64,000 nt of DNA from an uncultured Bacteroidales bacterium (GTDB lineage Bacteria > Bacteroidota > Bacteroidia > Bacteroidales > UBA932): positions 1 through 64,000 of the forward strand of contig ONTQ01000002.1 of NCBI GenBank assembly GCA_900320795.1, written 5' to 3'. The notes beneath the pieces are model-generated. The model had not been told where the DNA came from. It did no database searches and was given only the letters and a program-made list of their open reading frames with translations. The first letter of the stretch is position 1, and each line of letters opens with the position of its first letter. Of this stretch, positions 35,019 through 44,489 are shown piece after piece. The translations under genes and the position numbers were made by a program.

Positions 35019-37532
35019 TTACTTTTTACGGAACGGCAGCCAGGGCAGGGCGAGGGCGGCGAGCAGGGCGAGGAGCAAAGCCAGAGAGGCGATGGTCGAA
35101 ACCAGGGCACCCAACCGATAGCTGTCCGGCAGGAAGGTCATCACCACTTCGTGGGAGCCCGCGGGCAGGACGGCGGCGCGGAGGGTCCAGTCGGCGCGCA
35201 GCAGGTCCAGGGGTTCTCCGTCCACGGTGGCGTGCCAGCCGTTGGGATAGAAGATTTCGCTGAACACGGCCAGGCGGTCGGAGGTCGATGTATACCGGTA
35301 ATGCAGCTCATTGGGAGCGTAGGAGGTCATTTCGATGAACGGGGATTCTTCGTCGCTGCGCTCCTCAGAATGACAAGAGAGACTGATATCCTCTGTTACT
35401 ACGGCCTGGTGGCGGAGGTCGATGGCACCCAGGAGGGCGATTTCTTCGTCCGGAGTGGAGGCCACGGCTACGGAATCCACAAACCACGCGGGGCCGAAGG
35501 CGGCGTCATTCACCAGCGGCGGATAGGTGCCGTCCAGCACCACGTAGCGGGTGTTGAGGGCGTTCAGGACCGGCGTGCCGGAAGCCATCCACTCCTCCAC
35601 CTCTTCCAGTTCGGCCACATTGTTCAACTGCTTGTACAGGCCGTTGATTTCGGCCGTCAGGTAATGCTCGATGAGGTCTTGGTAGCGCTGCAACTTGGCC
35701 GGGGAATAGCCGCCCACGTTCTTGTGGTGGTAGGACGGTACGGAAGAGTTGAAAACGTTCACCGTGAGGTCCAGGACGCGGTATTGCGGGTCCTTGTCGG
35801 CCTTGATAATCTGGTCCACTGGCCGCTCGGCGAAGGGTTTTCCGAAATCCTTGGGCGTGGTGAAATGGTCTGCGTTGAGGTAGCGCTTGTCGGTGACGAA
35901 GAGGTTGGCGGCGCTGAGGATGCAAATCACGACGGCAGCCACCCATTTGCGCCCGAATCCGGCGAACTCCTTCGCGTGCTCCGTCTGTCCCTTCGGCAGA
36001 TAGGCCCAAAGGAGCAGTAGGGCCGATGCGGTGATGAGGGTGAAGGACAGGAGGGCGTCGGCCCGGAAGAGGGCGATACGGTCCTGCACCAGGGCCTCCA
36101 CCAGCACATCCTGCATCTGGGCGTCAGCGGCCGATTCGAAGCTGCCGAAAAGTCCGGGTGCCAGCCAGGCCAGCAGGCAAAAGCCGCCGGTGAGGCCGAA
36201 AGCCCATCCCCAGGCCTTCCGGAAACGGTTTTTATCGTATGCGCCCCGCGCGATGCGGTCCAGCGTCACGAAGCCCAGCAGGGGCAGCGTCACCTGCAGC
36301 ACCACCAGGGCCATGGACACCGTCCTGAACTTGTTATATAGCGGTAAATACTTGAAGCAGAACTCGGTAAAGGCCATAAAATGGCTGCCGACCGCCATCA
36401 GGATGGCCAGGATGGTAGCCGCCAGCAGCCACCATTTCTCCCGTCCTTTATACAGGCCCAGGCCCAGAATAAAGAGGAAGACACAGATGGCGCCCATATA
36501 CATAGGACCGGCGGTAAACGGCTGCGGGCCCCAATAGAGCGGCAGGTTTTTGGCGGTTTCCTTCAGGTTTTTCTGTCCGGCCTGACGCAGCAGTTTGATG
36601 GTGGCCGATTTCTCCGGATCCACCGCCCCGGCCGACGATCCGCCATTGAAATTGGGAATCATGAGGTTGGGCAGTTCTTCCCAGCCGTAGCTCCAGGAAG
36701 TGGCATATTCCAGATCCAGGCCTTTGCTGCTTCCTTTGTCCTGGTCCTTAGATAGTTCCGAACCGCCGCGCATGGTGTTGGGGGTGTACTTGGCCAGGGG
36801 TAGCAGTTTGTTCACATTGGTGGCGATACCCGCCCCGCCCAGCACCAGCAGCAGAAGGGAGGCCGTGATGAACGGTTTCCAGGCCTTGGTCCGGATGGTG
36901 TGAATGAACTCCACCAGCGCGAAAAGCAACACTATAATAGCCAGGTAATAAGTGATTTGCTGATGGTTGGCCTTGATTTGGAAACTGAGCGCCAGGCCGA
37001 ATAAAACGGACCCTAGAAGGGGGCGCTGTTTACGATAGGTATACACCACCGCGGCGAGGACCCAGGGCATTAGGGCGATGGCTTGCATCTTGGTATTATG
37101 CCCTACCTGGATAATCTGGAAATTGTAGCTGCAGAAAGCCACGGCGATGGCGCCGCCTATGGCCACAGGGAGGCTTACCCCCATTGCCAGGAACATAAGG
37201 AACGCTCCCAGCAAGGTCACGAAAATCCAGGTGGCCGGCCGCTTACCCCAAAACAGCAGTTTATAGAGGGGTTCCGTATAGTCGCCGCCGTTCTGGGTGG
37301 AAATGGCTGTGGTGGGCATACCGCCGAACATGGAGTCCGTCCAGTAGGTGGGGTTGTCCGGGTGGGCCCTGTTCCACTCGGTCATTTCGTGCGACATGCC
37401 CACATAGCCGGATATGTCGCTCTGGTTCACGATTTTACCATCCAGAACCTGCGGCACAAAACCGTAACTCAGCGCCAGGAACAGGGCAATCACGCCCAGG
37501 CCGATGGCTATTTTCTTCCAATATTTCTTCAT
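35019..37532 (-). CDS. YfhO-family membrane protein
   Basis: 837 residues with about a dozen transmembrane segments, starting MKKYWKKIAIGLGVIALFLA. Family hallmarks include the extracytoplasmic MTEWNRAHPDNPTYWTDSMF and GGMPTT near the start, and the C-terminal FYPNGWHATVDGEPLDLLRA before the last membrane helix. YfhO proteins resemble glycosyltransferase-type membrane enzymes involved in glycosylating surface polymers. Residues 720-730 (CHSEERSDEES) are encoded by an inverted variant of the dispersed repeat, read in frame just before a conserved C-terminal beta domain. The start overlaps the glycosyltransferase stop by 4 nt. Confidence 0.88.
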   Translation of the reverse strand: MKKYWKKIAIGLGVIALFLALSYGFVPQVLDGKIVNQSDISGYVGMSHEMTEWNRAHPDNPTYWTDSMFGGMPTTAISTQNGGDYTEPLYKLLFWGKRPATWIFVTLLGAFLMFLAMGVSLPVAIGGAIAVAFCSYNFQIIQVGHNTKMQAIALMPWVLAAVVYTYRKQRPLLGSVLFGLALSFQIKANHQQITYYLAIIVLLFALVEFIHTIRTKAWKPFITASLLLLVLGGAGIATNVNKLLPLAKYTPNTMRGGSELSKDQDKGSSKGLDLEYATSWSYGWEELPNLMIPNFNGGSSAGAVDPEKSATIKLLRQAGQKNLKETAKNLPLYWGPQPFTAGPMYMGAICVFLFILGLGLYKGREKWWLLAATILAILMAVGSHFMAFTEFCFKYLPLYNKFRTVSMALVVLQVTLPLLGFVTLDRIARGAYDKNRFRKAWGWAFGLTGGFCLLAWLAPGLFGSFESAADAQMQDVLVEALVQDRIALFRADALLSFTLITASALLLLWAYLPKGQTEHAKEFAGFGRKWVAAVVICILSAANLFVTDKRYLNADHFTTPKDFGKPFAERPVDQIIKADKDPQYRVLDLTVNVFNSSVPSYHHKNVGGYSPAKLQRYQDLIEHYLTAEINGLYKQLNNVAELEEVEEWMASGTPVLNALNTRYVVLDGTYPPLVNDAAFGPAWFVDSVAVASTPDEEIALLGAIDLRHQAVVTEDISLSCHSEERSDEESPFIEMTSYAPNELHYRYTSTSDRLAVFSEIFYPNGWHATVDGEPLDLLRADWTLRAAVLPAGSHEVVMTFLPDSYRLGALVSTIASLALLLALLAALALPWLPFRKK
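35344..35375 (-). repeat. Dispersed repeat, copy 4, 32-bp variant inside yfhO
   Basis: On the minus strand it reads TGTCATTCTGAGGAGCGCAG then CGACGAAGAATC. It is in frame with the yfhO gene and contributes CHSEERSDEES. Confidence 0.8.
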
Positions 37533-38815
37533 TTTGTAATGTTTTCCAGTAATTCAGCCAGGGCATGGGCCGTGGCGCGGCGGGAATAGGGGCCGATATC
37601 CCCCGTTGTCGCCGGAATGCCCCCGGTAAGGTGCTGGTTCCAGGCCGCCTGAAGGAAGGTTCTGAGGCCCTTTTCGTCATCCCAGCCGATGGTGCGGCCG
37701 GCTTCCGCAGCCGTCAGCACACGGGCCATGGCACCGTCCGCCTGGCCGATGCCCAGCACCGGACGGCGGGCAGCCAGGTACTCGAACAGTTTCCCGGGCA
37801 GGATGGGCCTGTACTGCGGGTCGTTGCGAAGGGGCAGCAGCAGCACCGAGGCGCTCCGCTGCTCGCGCACGGCCGTGGCGTGGTCGCAGTATCCAAGCGA
37901 GATGACGTTGTCGATAAGCCGGTTGGCATTAATGGCTTCCAGCACCTCCCGGTCCACTTTTCCGGAGAGGCGGATACGCAGGGCGGTGCGAAACTGCGGG
38001 TCTTTGGCCGCCATTTCTCCGAGGACTTTCCAGAGCGTGAGGGGATTGCCGTCGGCCGCAAAAAGACCGGTGTGAACCAGGTTGAAATGCCCGTCCGGCT
38101 CCGGAGCGGGACCGGTGAAGTCCTCCTCGTCGTAACCATTGGTGATGCAGGCTACGGGCGTCCGGGTCAGGGCCTGGAAGTCCTCCTGCATGAGCGGCGT
38201 GCACGCAAGGACGAGGGAACTATCATCCAGGACGGCCTGTTCCATCGCACGGAGCCGCTTCCAGGTAAAGGCGCTCATGGGCAGATGCTTTAGGTAGTAC
38301 ATCTTGCTCCAGGGGTCCCGGAAATCCGGAATCCACGGAATGCCCAGGGCTTTGTGCAGCCGCTGGCCGATCAGATGCACCGAATGCGGCGGACCGGTCG
38401 TGACCATGATATCCACCGGATGCGCCTTCAAATAGGCCTTGAGCTGCTTGACGGAGGGACGCACCCAGCCAATCCGCGGGTCCGGGACAAACAGATTGGC
38501 CCGAATCCACAACGACAGGCGCTGTTTGAAAGTCTTGGGACCGGACGATATTTCCGTGACCTCCGTGCTTTTGGCGCCGGTGAGGCGGCGATAGGCGGCG
38601 TAGGGCTCCCAGATGGGACCGCGGAGCACCTCTACATCGGCCGGAACCTCCTTCTCGAAAGAAGGGTCCAGCGAAGGGTAATCGGCCTTTTCCGGAGCCC
38701 ACACGACGGGCTCCCAGCCCTCGGCGGGCAGGTATTTCACAAACTTCACCCAGCGCTGCACGCCCGATCCTCCGGACGGGGGCCAGTAATAGGCTATGAC
38801 CAGCACCCGTTTCAT
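37529..38815 (-). CDS. Glycosyltransferase, GT4-like
   Basis: 428 residues. The N-terminal Rossmann start is MKRVLVIAYYWPPSGGSGVQ, with the GG(S)G loop typical of GT4 enzymes. A FRDPWSKMYYLKHLP segment comes mid-protein. The nucleotide-sugar half has FNLVHTGLFAADGNPLTL, then LSGKVDREVLEA and LLPLRNDPQYRPILPGKLFEYLAARRPVLGI, with the acceptor-side Glu. It probably transfers a sugar during polysaccharide or glycan synthesis in the cytoplasm. The start overlaps the mutS stop by 4 nt, and its own stop overlaps the yfhO start by 4 nt. Confidence 0.87.
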   Translation of the reverse strand: MKRVLVIAYYWPPSGGSGVQRWVKFVKYLPAEGWEPVVWAPEKADYPSLDPSFEKEVPADVEVLRGPIWEPYAAYRRLTGAKSTEVTEISSGPKTFKQRLSLWIRANLFVPDPRIGWVRPSVKQLKAYLKAHPVDIMVTTGPPHSVHLIGQRLHKALGIPWIPDFRDPWSKMYYLKHLPMSAFTWKRLRAMEQAVLDDSSLVLACTPLMQEDFQALTRTPVACITNGYDEEDFTGPAPEPDGHFNLVHTGLFAADGNPLTLWKVLGEMAAKDPQFRTALRIRLSGKVDREVLEAINANRLIDNVISLGYCDHATAVREQRSASVLLLPLRNDPQYRPILPGKLFEYLAARRPVLGIGQADGAMARVLTAAEAGRTIGWDDEKGLRTFLQAAWNQHLTGGIPATTGDIGPYSRRATAHALAELLENITK

Positions 38816-41436
38816 AGCCCCAGTTCTTCTTTCATGGCCCGCAGGAGGTCGAAGGCCTGGAGCGGGGTCATATTGTTGAGGTCGGCCTGGCGGAGACGGT
38901 CCCTCAGGGATTCCAGCAGGGGGTCGTCCAATTGGAACATGGACAACTGGATGGAGCCGTCCTTCTCTACATGGCCCTCCTTCACGTTGTGCGGCTTCAC
39001 GGGCGTGAGCGCGCCGAGGGCGTCCAGTTTCTCACTGTTTTCCAGGGCCTTCAGCGTGCGCTCCGCGCTTTCCAGCACCGGCCCCGGCATCCCGGCCATG
39101 CGGGCCACGTGGATACCGAAACTGTGCGCCGTGCCGCCTTCCTTGATCTTCCGGAGGAAAATCACCTCCCGGCCCACTTCCTTCACCGTCACGTGGAAAT
39201 TCTTCACTCGCGGGAACAGGCCTTCCAGGTCGTTCAGCTCATGATAATGCGTGGCAAAGAGCGTCTTGGCGCCCTTTCCGTATTCGTGGATATATTCCAC
39301 GATGCCCCGGGCGATGGACATGCCGTCGTAGGTGGACGTTCCCCGGCCGATTTCGTCCAGGAGCACCAGCGAGCGGCCACTTAAATTATTGAGAATCATG
39401 GCCGTCTCCAGCATTTCCACCATGAAGGTAGACTCGCCGCGGGAGATATTGTCCGTGGCGCCCACGCGGGTGAAGAGTTTGTCGAACCAGCCGATGTGGG
39501 CTTCGGCCGCCGGGACGAAGGAGCCGCACTGGGCCATGAGCACGATGAGGGCCGTTTGCCGCAGGAGGGCGCTCTTACCGGCCATGTTGGGGCCGGTGAG
39601 AATGATAATCTGCTGCTTTTCGTCGTCCAGATAGACATCGTTGGGAACATATTCCTCTCCCGGAGGCATCAGGGTCTCGATGACCGGATGCCGTCCCTGG
39701 CGGATGTCCAGCACCTTGCCTCCGTTCATGTCCGGCCGGCAGTAGTGGCGCTCCATGGCCTGCTGGGCAAAGCCGGAGAGCACGTCCACTTTTGCCAGGA
39801 TGCGGCTGTTGCACTGGATGTCGGGAATCTGCTGCTGGATTTTTTGGATGAGTTCTCCGTAAAGACGGGTCTCGATGGCATAAATGCGGTCTTCGGCCGT
39901 GAGAATCTTCTCCTCATACTGCTTGAGTTCCTCGGTGATGTAGCGCTCTGCGTTCACCAGGGTCTGTTTCCGGATCCACTCCGGGGGCACCTGGTCCTTG
40001 TAGGTGTTGCGAACCTCGATATAATAGCCGAAGACATTGTTGTAAGCAATTTTAAGCGAGGCGATTCCGGTGCGCTCGGCCTCCCGCTGCTGCATCTGGA
40101 GCAGATAGTCCTTGCCGCCGGCGCTCATCCGGCGGAGTTCGTCCAGTTCGGCGTCCACGCCTTCCGCAATCACCGGCCCCTTGCCAATCTGCATGGCCGG
40201 TTCGGGGGCCATGACACGGATAATCTCCTGCAGCAGCCGGTCACAGTTTCGAAGGCCCTTCAGCAGTTTTGAAAGGGCTTCGGAGCCCTGCAGCCGCTCT
40301 TTGACGGGTCCGGAAATCGCCAGGCCGCGGGAAAGCTGCATCACCTCGCGCGGGAAAGCCTTGCCGGTGGCAATGCGGCCCAGGATGCGCTCCATGTCCC
40401 CGATTTTCCCAAGATCCATCTGCGTCTCCTGCAGAATCTCGGGCTGTTCGGTGAAATACTGGACGATATCGTACCGGGCGTTCAGCTCCTTGAGGTCCAG
40501 GATGGGCATGGCCAGCCAGCTGCGGAGCAGGCGGGCGCCCATGGGGCTGGAGCACTTGTCCAGCGTCTGCACCAGGGAGACGCCTCCCTCCCCGGCGGCG
40601 CTTTGGAAAACTTCCAGGTTGCGGAGGGTGAAACGGTCCATCCACACGAACTTGGCCTCGTCGATACGGCCGATACTGCAGATGTTCTTCAGGCCCACGT
40701 GCTGCGTCTGTTCCAGATATACCAGCAGGGCGCCGGCGCTGCAGATACCCAGCGGATAGGGGTCTATCGCAAAGCCCTTGAGGCTGTCCACCTGGAATTG
40801 CCGTTTCAGGCGCTCCACGGCGGCATCATACACGAAGGCCCACTCGTCGATGGAGGTGGTGTAATAGTCTCCGAAGCGTTCCTTCAGTCCCTTTTCATAT
40901 CCGCGCTGCACCACCAGTTCCTTGGGCTTGAGGGAGCCCAGCAGCGTGCCGATGTAATCCAGCGTTCCCTGCGCCACCTGGAACTGTCCGGTGGACACAT
41001 CCAGGAATGCGGCGCCGCAGTTGTCTTTTTCTACCGTGAGGCCGCAGAGGAAGTTGTTTTCCTTCTGCTCCAGCATGCCCTCGCCAAAGGAAATGCCGGG
41101 CGTAACAATCTCCGTTACACCGCGTTTGACCAGTTTCTTGGTGAGTTTAGGGTCTTCCAGCTGGTCGCATACGGCCACTTTGTAGCCGGCCCGGATAAGT
41201 TTGGTGAGATACCCTTCGATGGCATGGTGCGGGAAGCCGGCCATGGGAATGGGCCCCTTGTCTCCGTTGGATTTCTTGGTGAGCACCAGACCCAGCACCC
41301 GGGAGGCCGTCACGGCGTCGTCCGAGTAACTTTCATAAAAGTCTCCCACCCGGTAAAGCAGCAGGGCTTCCGGGTGTTGCGCCTTCACTTCGAAGAACTG
41401 TTTGATAAGGGGAGTATTTTCCGCCATCTTTGCCAT
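38812..41436 (-). CDS. mutS: DNA mismatch repair protein MutS
   Basis: 874 residues, standard length. The mismatch-binding Phe-x-Glu motif is in RVGDFYESYSDDA, followed by VLTKKSNGDKGPIPMAGFPH. The ATPase has Walker A TGPNMAGKSALLRQTALIVL, VGATDNISRGESTFMVEM and LVLLDEIGRGTSTYDGMSIA. MutS recognises base mismatches and recruits MutL. It heads an operon with a glycosyltransferase, yfhO and a lipoprotein, an odd pairing of repair with envelope genes held together by 4-nt overlaps. The ATG at 41427 is an alternative start. Confidence 0.97.
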   Translation of the reverse strand: MAKMAENTPLIKQFFEVKAQHPEALLLYRVGDFYESYSDDAVTASRVLGLVLTKKSNGDKGPIPMAGFPHHAIEGYLTKLIRAGYKVAVCDQLEDPKLTKKLVKRGVTEIVTPGISFGEGMLEQKENNFLCGLTVEKDNCGAAFLDVSTGQFQVAQGTLDYIGTLLGSLKPKELVVQRGYEKGLKERFGDYYTTSIDEWAFVYDAAVERLKRQFQVDSLKGFAIDPYPLGICSAGALLVYLEQTQHVGLKNICSIGRIDEAKFVWMDRFTLRNLEVFQSAAGEGGVSLVQTLDKCSSPMGARLLRSWLAMPILDLKELNARYDIVQYFTEQPEILQETQMDLGKIGDMERILGRIATGKAFPREVMQLSRGLAISGPVKERLQGSEALSKLLKGLRNCDRLLQEIIRVMAPEPAMQIGKGPVIAEGVDAELDELRRMSAGGKDYLLQMQQREAERTGIASLKIAYNNVFGYYIEVRNTYKDQVPPEWIRKQTLVNAERYITEELKQYEEKILTAEDRIYAIETRLYGELIQKIQQQIPDIQCNSRILAKVDVLSGFAQQAMERHYCRPDMNGGKVLDIRQGRHPVIETLMPPGEEYVPNDVYLDDEKQQIIILTGPNMAGKSALLRQTALIVLMAQCGSFVPAAEAHIGWFDKLFTRVGATDNISRGESTFMVEMLETAMILNNLSGRSLVLLDEIGRGTSTYDGMSIARGIVEYIHEYGKGAKTLFATHYHELNDLEGLFPRVKNFHVTVKEVGREVIFLRKIKEGGTAHSFGIHVARMAGMPGPVLESAERTLKALENSEKLDALGALTPVKPHNVKEGHVEKDGSIQLSMFQLDDPLLESLRDRLRQADLNNMTPLQAFDLLRAMKEELGL

Positions 41437-41458
41437 ATCCTGTCAATTGCTGGAAATA

Positions 41459-41466
41459 CAAAGATA
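41459..41466 (-). promoter_or_regulatory. -7 box of the mutS operon
   Basis: The minus strand reads TATCTTTG, a perfect TAnnTTTG, 22 nt before the ATG at 41436. Confidence 0.6.
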
Positions 41467-41595
41467 GCATTTTTTCCCGACAATAATCTCCCCTGCCGCC
41501 TCGACACAAAATCGGCCTCCTCCTGCTACCCTCTGGCTGTCGAGGCGGTACGGCCGGCACAGGCACGCCGTCATCCCGCTTCGCAGGACCCGGGC

Positions 41596-42927
41596 CTACA
41601 GGAAAAGGTTGGTGAGGAAAACGACCACAATGCCCACAGGGGCCAGGTAGCGCATCAGGAAATACAGCAGGGGGAAGAGGCGGCGGTTGCAGGTGCCTCC
41701 GCCCGTGAGTTCGTCCCGGACATCGGCCTTGGACATTTTCCAGCCCACGAAGAGGGTGAACAGAAGGCCGCCGAAAGGCATGAGCCAGTTGGTGCAGAGT
41801 TTGTCCAGGAAGTCAAAAATCCCGACCCCCAGCAGTTTGACGCCGGAAAGCGGGCCGAAGGACAGCGAGCACAACACCCCCAGCGCCCAGGTTCCGAAGG
41901 CCAGCACCAGGGTGCTGCGGCGCCGGCTCCAGCCTTTTTCTTCCACCAGGTAGGCCACGCCCACTTCCAGCAGGGAAATGGACGAAGTGAGGGCGGCGAT
42001 GAGGATGCTGAAGAAGAACAGGACGGACACTACCGTTCCAGCCCAGCCCATCTGGCTGAAGATGTACGGCAGGGTGTCAAATACCAGGCCGGGGCCTTCC
42101 TCCGGCTGGATGCCGGCGGCAAAGACGGCGGGCATCACGGCAAAACCGGCCAGCAGGGCGAACAGCAGGTCGAAAGCGGCCGTGCAGTTGCCGGCAGAGA
42201 CGATATTCTCTTCTTTCCGCATATAGGAGGCATAGGTGAGGATGGTTCCCACACCAAGCGACAGGGAGAAGAAAGCCTGTCCCATGGCGGTGGCGACAAC
42301 CTGAGCGTTGATTTTGGAGAAATCGGGCTTCACCATGTATTCCACGCCCTTCCAGGAGCCGGGCAGCGTGAGCCCGTAGATGACGATGCCCACAATGAGA
42401 ATAAACAGCATCGGCATAGTAATCTTGGTAAACTTTTCGATGCCTTTTGTGACGCCCAGAAGGATGATGCCGGCGGTGAGGGCCATGAAGACGGTGTGGG
42501 TGACCAGCGGCTCCCAGGTGGAGGAGATGAACCCGCCGAAGAGGCCGGAAGTGTCCCCTATGAAGCGGAAGGAACAGGCTTTCATGAAGTAATCCACCGC
42601 CCAGCCGCCTACCACGCTGTAGTAACTGAGTAGCAGCAGGGGAGCCACTACGGTGACCAGTCCCAGCCACTTCCAGCGGGTGCCGGGCGCCAGTTTTTTC
42701 ATGGCTCCGAAGGTGTTGCTGCCGCTTCGCCGGCCGATGACAGCCTCGGCCATGAAAATGGGCATGGCCAGCAGGGCGCAGGCCGCGATGTAAACCAGAA
42801 TGAAGGCAGCGCCGCCGTTCTGTCCCACCAGATACGGGAATCGCCAGATATTGCCAAGGCCGATGGCAGAACCCGCCATGGCCAGAATCACCGCCAGGCG
42901 GCCGCCGAAATTTTCTCGAGTCTGCAT
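41596..42927 (-). CDS. Neurotransmitter:sodium symporter-family transporter
   Basis: 443 residues with about 11-12 transmembrane helices. Helix 1 holds the sodium and substrate signature [20 protein letters not shown], preceded by [15 protein letters not shown]. Later text [20 protein letters not shown] and [14 protein letters not shown] is family-typical. It imports an amino acid or related solute with sodium. The start ATG at 42927 (MQTRENFGG) is preferred over an upstream GTG. It is not linked to mutS: about 130 nt of AT-rich and palindrome-poor DNA lies between. Confidence 0.92.
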   Translation of the reverse strand: MQTRENFGGRLAVILAMAGSAIGLGNIWRFPYLVGQNGGAAFILVYIAACALLAMPIFMAEAVIGRRSGSNTFGAMKKLAPGTRWKWLGLVTVVAPLLLLSYYSVVGGWAVDYFMKACSFRFIGDTSGLFGGFISSTWEPLVTHTVFMALTAGIILLGVTKGIEKFTKITMPMLFILIVGIVIYGLTLPGSWKGVEYMVKPDFSKINAQVVATAMGQAFFSLSLGVGTILTYASYMRKEENIVSAGNCTAAFDLLFALLAGFAVMPAVFAAGIQPEEGPGLVFDTLPYIFSQMGWAGTVVSVLFFFSILIAALTSSISLLEVGVAYLVEEKGWSRRRSTLVLAFGTWALGVLCSLSFGPLSGVKLLGVGIFDFLDKLCTNWLMPFGGLLFTLFVGWKMSKADVRDELTGGGTCNRRLFPLLYFLMRYLAPVGIVVVFLTNLFL

Positions 42928-42949
42928 AAAGTCCGAATACACTTGCCTG

Positions 42950-42981
42950 TTTGCAAAGATAGCGATTTCTTCTTATTTTTG
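42950..42981 (+). promoter_or_regulatory. Divergent promoter region: thyA (plus) and the symporter (minus)
   Basis: Plus strand: TTTG (42950-42953), a 20-bp spacer, TATTTTTG (42974-42981), ending 4 nt before the thyA ATG. Minus strand: TATCTTTG at 42961-42954. The two promoters overlap, so their use may be mutually exclusive. Confidence 0.65.
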
Positions 42982-42985
42982 TACT

Positions 42986-43780
42986 ATGCAACAGTACCTG
43001 GACCTTTTAAGACATATCCGGGAGCACGGCGTCATGAAGCAGGACCGCACCGGCACGGGCACGCAGAGCGTGTTCGGCTACCAGATGCGCTTCAACCTCT
43101 CTGACGGCTTTCCCCTCCTCACCACCAAGAAGGTGCACCTCAAGTCCATCATCTATGAACTCCTGTGGTTCATCGCGGGAGACACCAATGTAAAGTATCT
43201 CCAGGACCACGGCGTCACCATTTGGGACGAATGGGCCGATGAAAACGGCAACCTCGGCCCCGTATATGGTCATCAGTGGCGCTCCTGGCCCGCCCCCGAC
43301 GGGCGCAACATAGACCAGCTCTCGCAGGTGGTGGAAATGATCAGGAACAACCCCGACTCCCGCCGGATGCTGGTGACCGCCTGGAATCCCGGCGAGGTGG
43401 ACCGGATGGCCCTGCCGCCCTGCCACTGCCTGTTCCAGTTCTATGTGGCGGAAGGAAAACTCTCCTGCCAACTGTACCAGCGCAGTGCCGACGTGTTCCT
43501 GGGCGTTCCCTTCAACATTGCCTCCTATGCCCTCCTGACGCTTATGATTGCACAGGTGTGCGGCCTCCAGCCCGGGGAGTTCATCCACACAACAGGAGAC
43601 ACCCATATTTACAAGAACCATTTCGAGCAGGTAGCCCTGCAACTTTCCCGGGAACCCCGGAAACTCCCCGTGATGAAACTGAATCCGGACGTCAAGTCCC
43701 TCTTCGATTTCACCTACGAAGATTTTACCCTGGAAGGATACGACCCCTGGCCCGCCATCAAGGCTCCCGTGGCCGTGTAG
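42986..43780 (+). CDS. thyA: Thymidylate synthase
   Basis: 264 residues, the classic ThyA length. It starts [20 protein letters not shown] and includes [18 protein letters not shown] and YGHQWRSWP. The active-site Cys lies in [12 protein letters not shown] and the substrate Asn in [12 protein letters not shown]. It makes dTMP from dUMP using methylene-tetrahydrofolate. The dihydrofolate it produces is recycled by FolA, encoded 107 nt downstream. The start at 42986 is only 4 nt after the -7 box. Confidence 0.97.
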   Translation: MQQYLDLLRHIREHGVMKQDRTGTGTQSVFGYQMRFNLSDGFPLLTTKKVHLKSIIYELLWFIAGDTNVKYLQDHGVTIWDEWADENGNLGPVYGHQWRSWPAPDGRNIDQLSQVVEMIRNNPDSRRMLVTAWNPGEVDRMALPPCHCLFQFYVAEGKLSCQLYQRSADVFLGVPFNIASYALLTLMIAQVCGLQPGEFIHTTGDTHIYKNHFEQVALQLSREPRKLPVMKLNPDVKSLFDFTYEDFTLEGYDPWPAIKAPVAV

Positions 43781-43781
43781 C

Positions 43782-43871
43782 CCCTTTTGTTATTCTGAAC
43801 CCTCTTGTCATTCTGAACCCTCTTGTCCTTCTGAACCCCCTTGTCCTTCTGAACCCTTTTGTCATTCTGAA
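43782..43871 (+). repeat. Five tandem 18-bp units derived from the dispersed repeat
   Basis: Units start at 43782, 43800, 43818, 43836 and 43854 and follow CCCTCTTGTCATTCTGAA with a few substitutions. The fifth unit runs straight into the complete 27-bp element, so the array is an amplification of its 5' half. It occupies most of the thyA-folA gap. Confidence 0.9.
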
Positions 43872-43886
43872 CGAAGTGAAGAATCT
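43860..43886 (+). repeat. Dispersed 27-bp repeat, copy 5 (abuts folA start)
   Basis: TGTCATTCTGAACGAAGTGA followed by AGAATCT, identical to copy 1. It ends one base before the folA ATG at 43888. Confidence 0.85.
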
Positions 43887-43887
43887 T

Positions 43888-44382
43888 ATGGAAAAATGTT
43901 TGATTGTCGCCGTGGCCGACAACTGGGGCATCGGCATCAAAAACCAACTTCCGTGGCACATCGCGGAAGACCTTAAATACTTCAAAAACACCACCAAAGG
44001 CTTCCCGGTCATCATGGGACGCACCACTTATTTCTCCCTGCCTTTCCGGCCCCTCAAAGGCCGGAAGAACATCGTGCTGAACCTGGGCGGAGACCCCATT
44101 CCGGATGTCACCTGCGTCTATTCCTTCGATGAGGCCTACAAAGAGGCCGAGAAGACCGGAGCGGAAAAGTGCTTCGTGATGGGCGGTGCTTCCGTGTACC
44201 GTGCCGCCATGCCGGACATGGACAAACTCTACATCACCCACGTACACACCGTGTTGGACCAGGCCGATGTCTTCTTCCCGGAGATAGACCCCGCCGTCTG
44301 GGAGCGCGAAAGCACCTCCGAAACCCACGTGGACCCGGAAACCGGCTTTTCCTATGAATTTGTCATCTACCGCAAGAAATAG
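43888..44382 (+). CDS. folA: Dihydrofolate reductase
   Basis: 164 residues. The start MEKCLIVAVADNWGIGIKNQ is followed by LPWHIAEDLKYFKNTTKG (substrate Asp/Glu region) and VIMGRTTYFSLPFRPLKGRK. FVMGGASVYRAAMPDMDKLY is the NADPH-binding turn, and the C-terminus has GFSYEFVIYRKK. It reduces dihydrofolate to tetrahydrofolate and completes the cycle with ThyA just upstream. The start is set by these motifs; the preceding DNA is the dispersed repeat. Confidence 0.96.
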   Translation: MEKCLIVAVADNWGIGIKNQLPWHIAEDLKYFKNTTKGFPVIMGRTTYFSLPFRPLKGRKNIVLNLGGDPIPDVTCVYSFDEAYKEAEKTGAEKCFVMGGASVYRAAMPDMDKLYITHVHTVLDQADVFFPEIDPAVWERESTSETHVDPETGFSYEFVIYRKK

Positions 44383-44489
44383 CGGGAGCCGCTTCGCTTA
44401 AACCGGTTCATTATCCGGGCAATCCGTTCAAAACAATCATCGAACAGTTTTCCCTCCTCTGTTTTAAACAGATAATCCGGCAGATTCAT
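44367..44489 (-). CDS. Possible 40-aa ORF, hypothetical
   Basis: On the minus strand an ATG at 44489 opens MNLPDYLFKTEEGKLFDDCF, followed by ERIARIMNRFKRSG and a stop at 44367. It overlaps the end of folA by 16 nt in convergent orientation. The composition looks protein-like and amphipathic, but I recognise no family and see no promoter. It may be a remnant of a longer gene. Confidence 0.25.
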   Translation of the reverse strand: MNLPDYLFKTEEGKLFDDCFERIARIMNRFKRSGSRYFLR

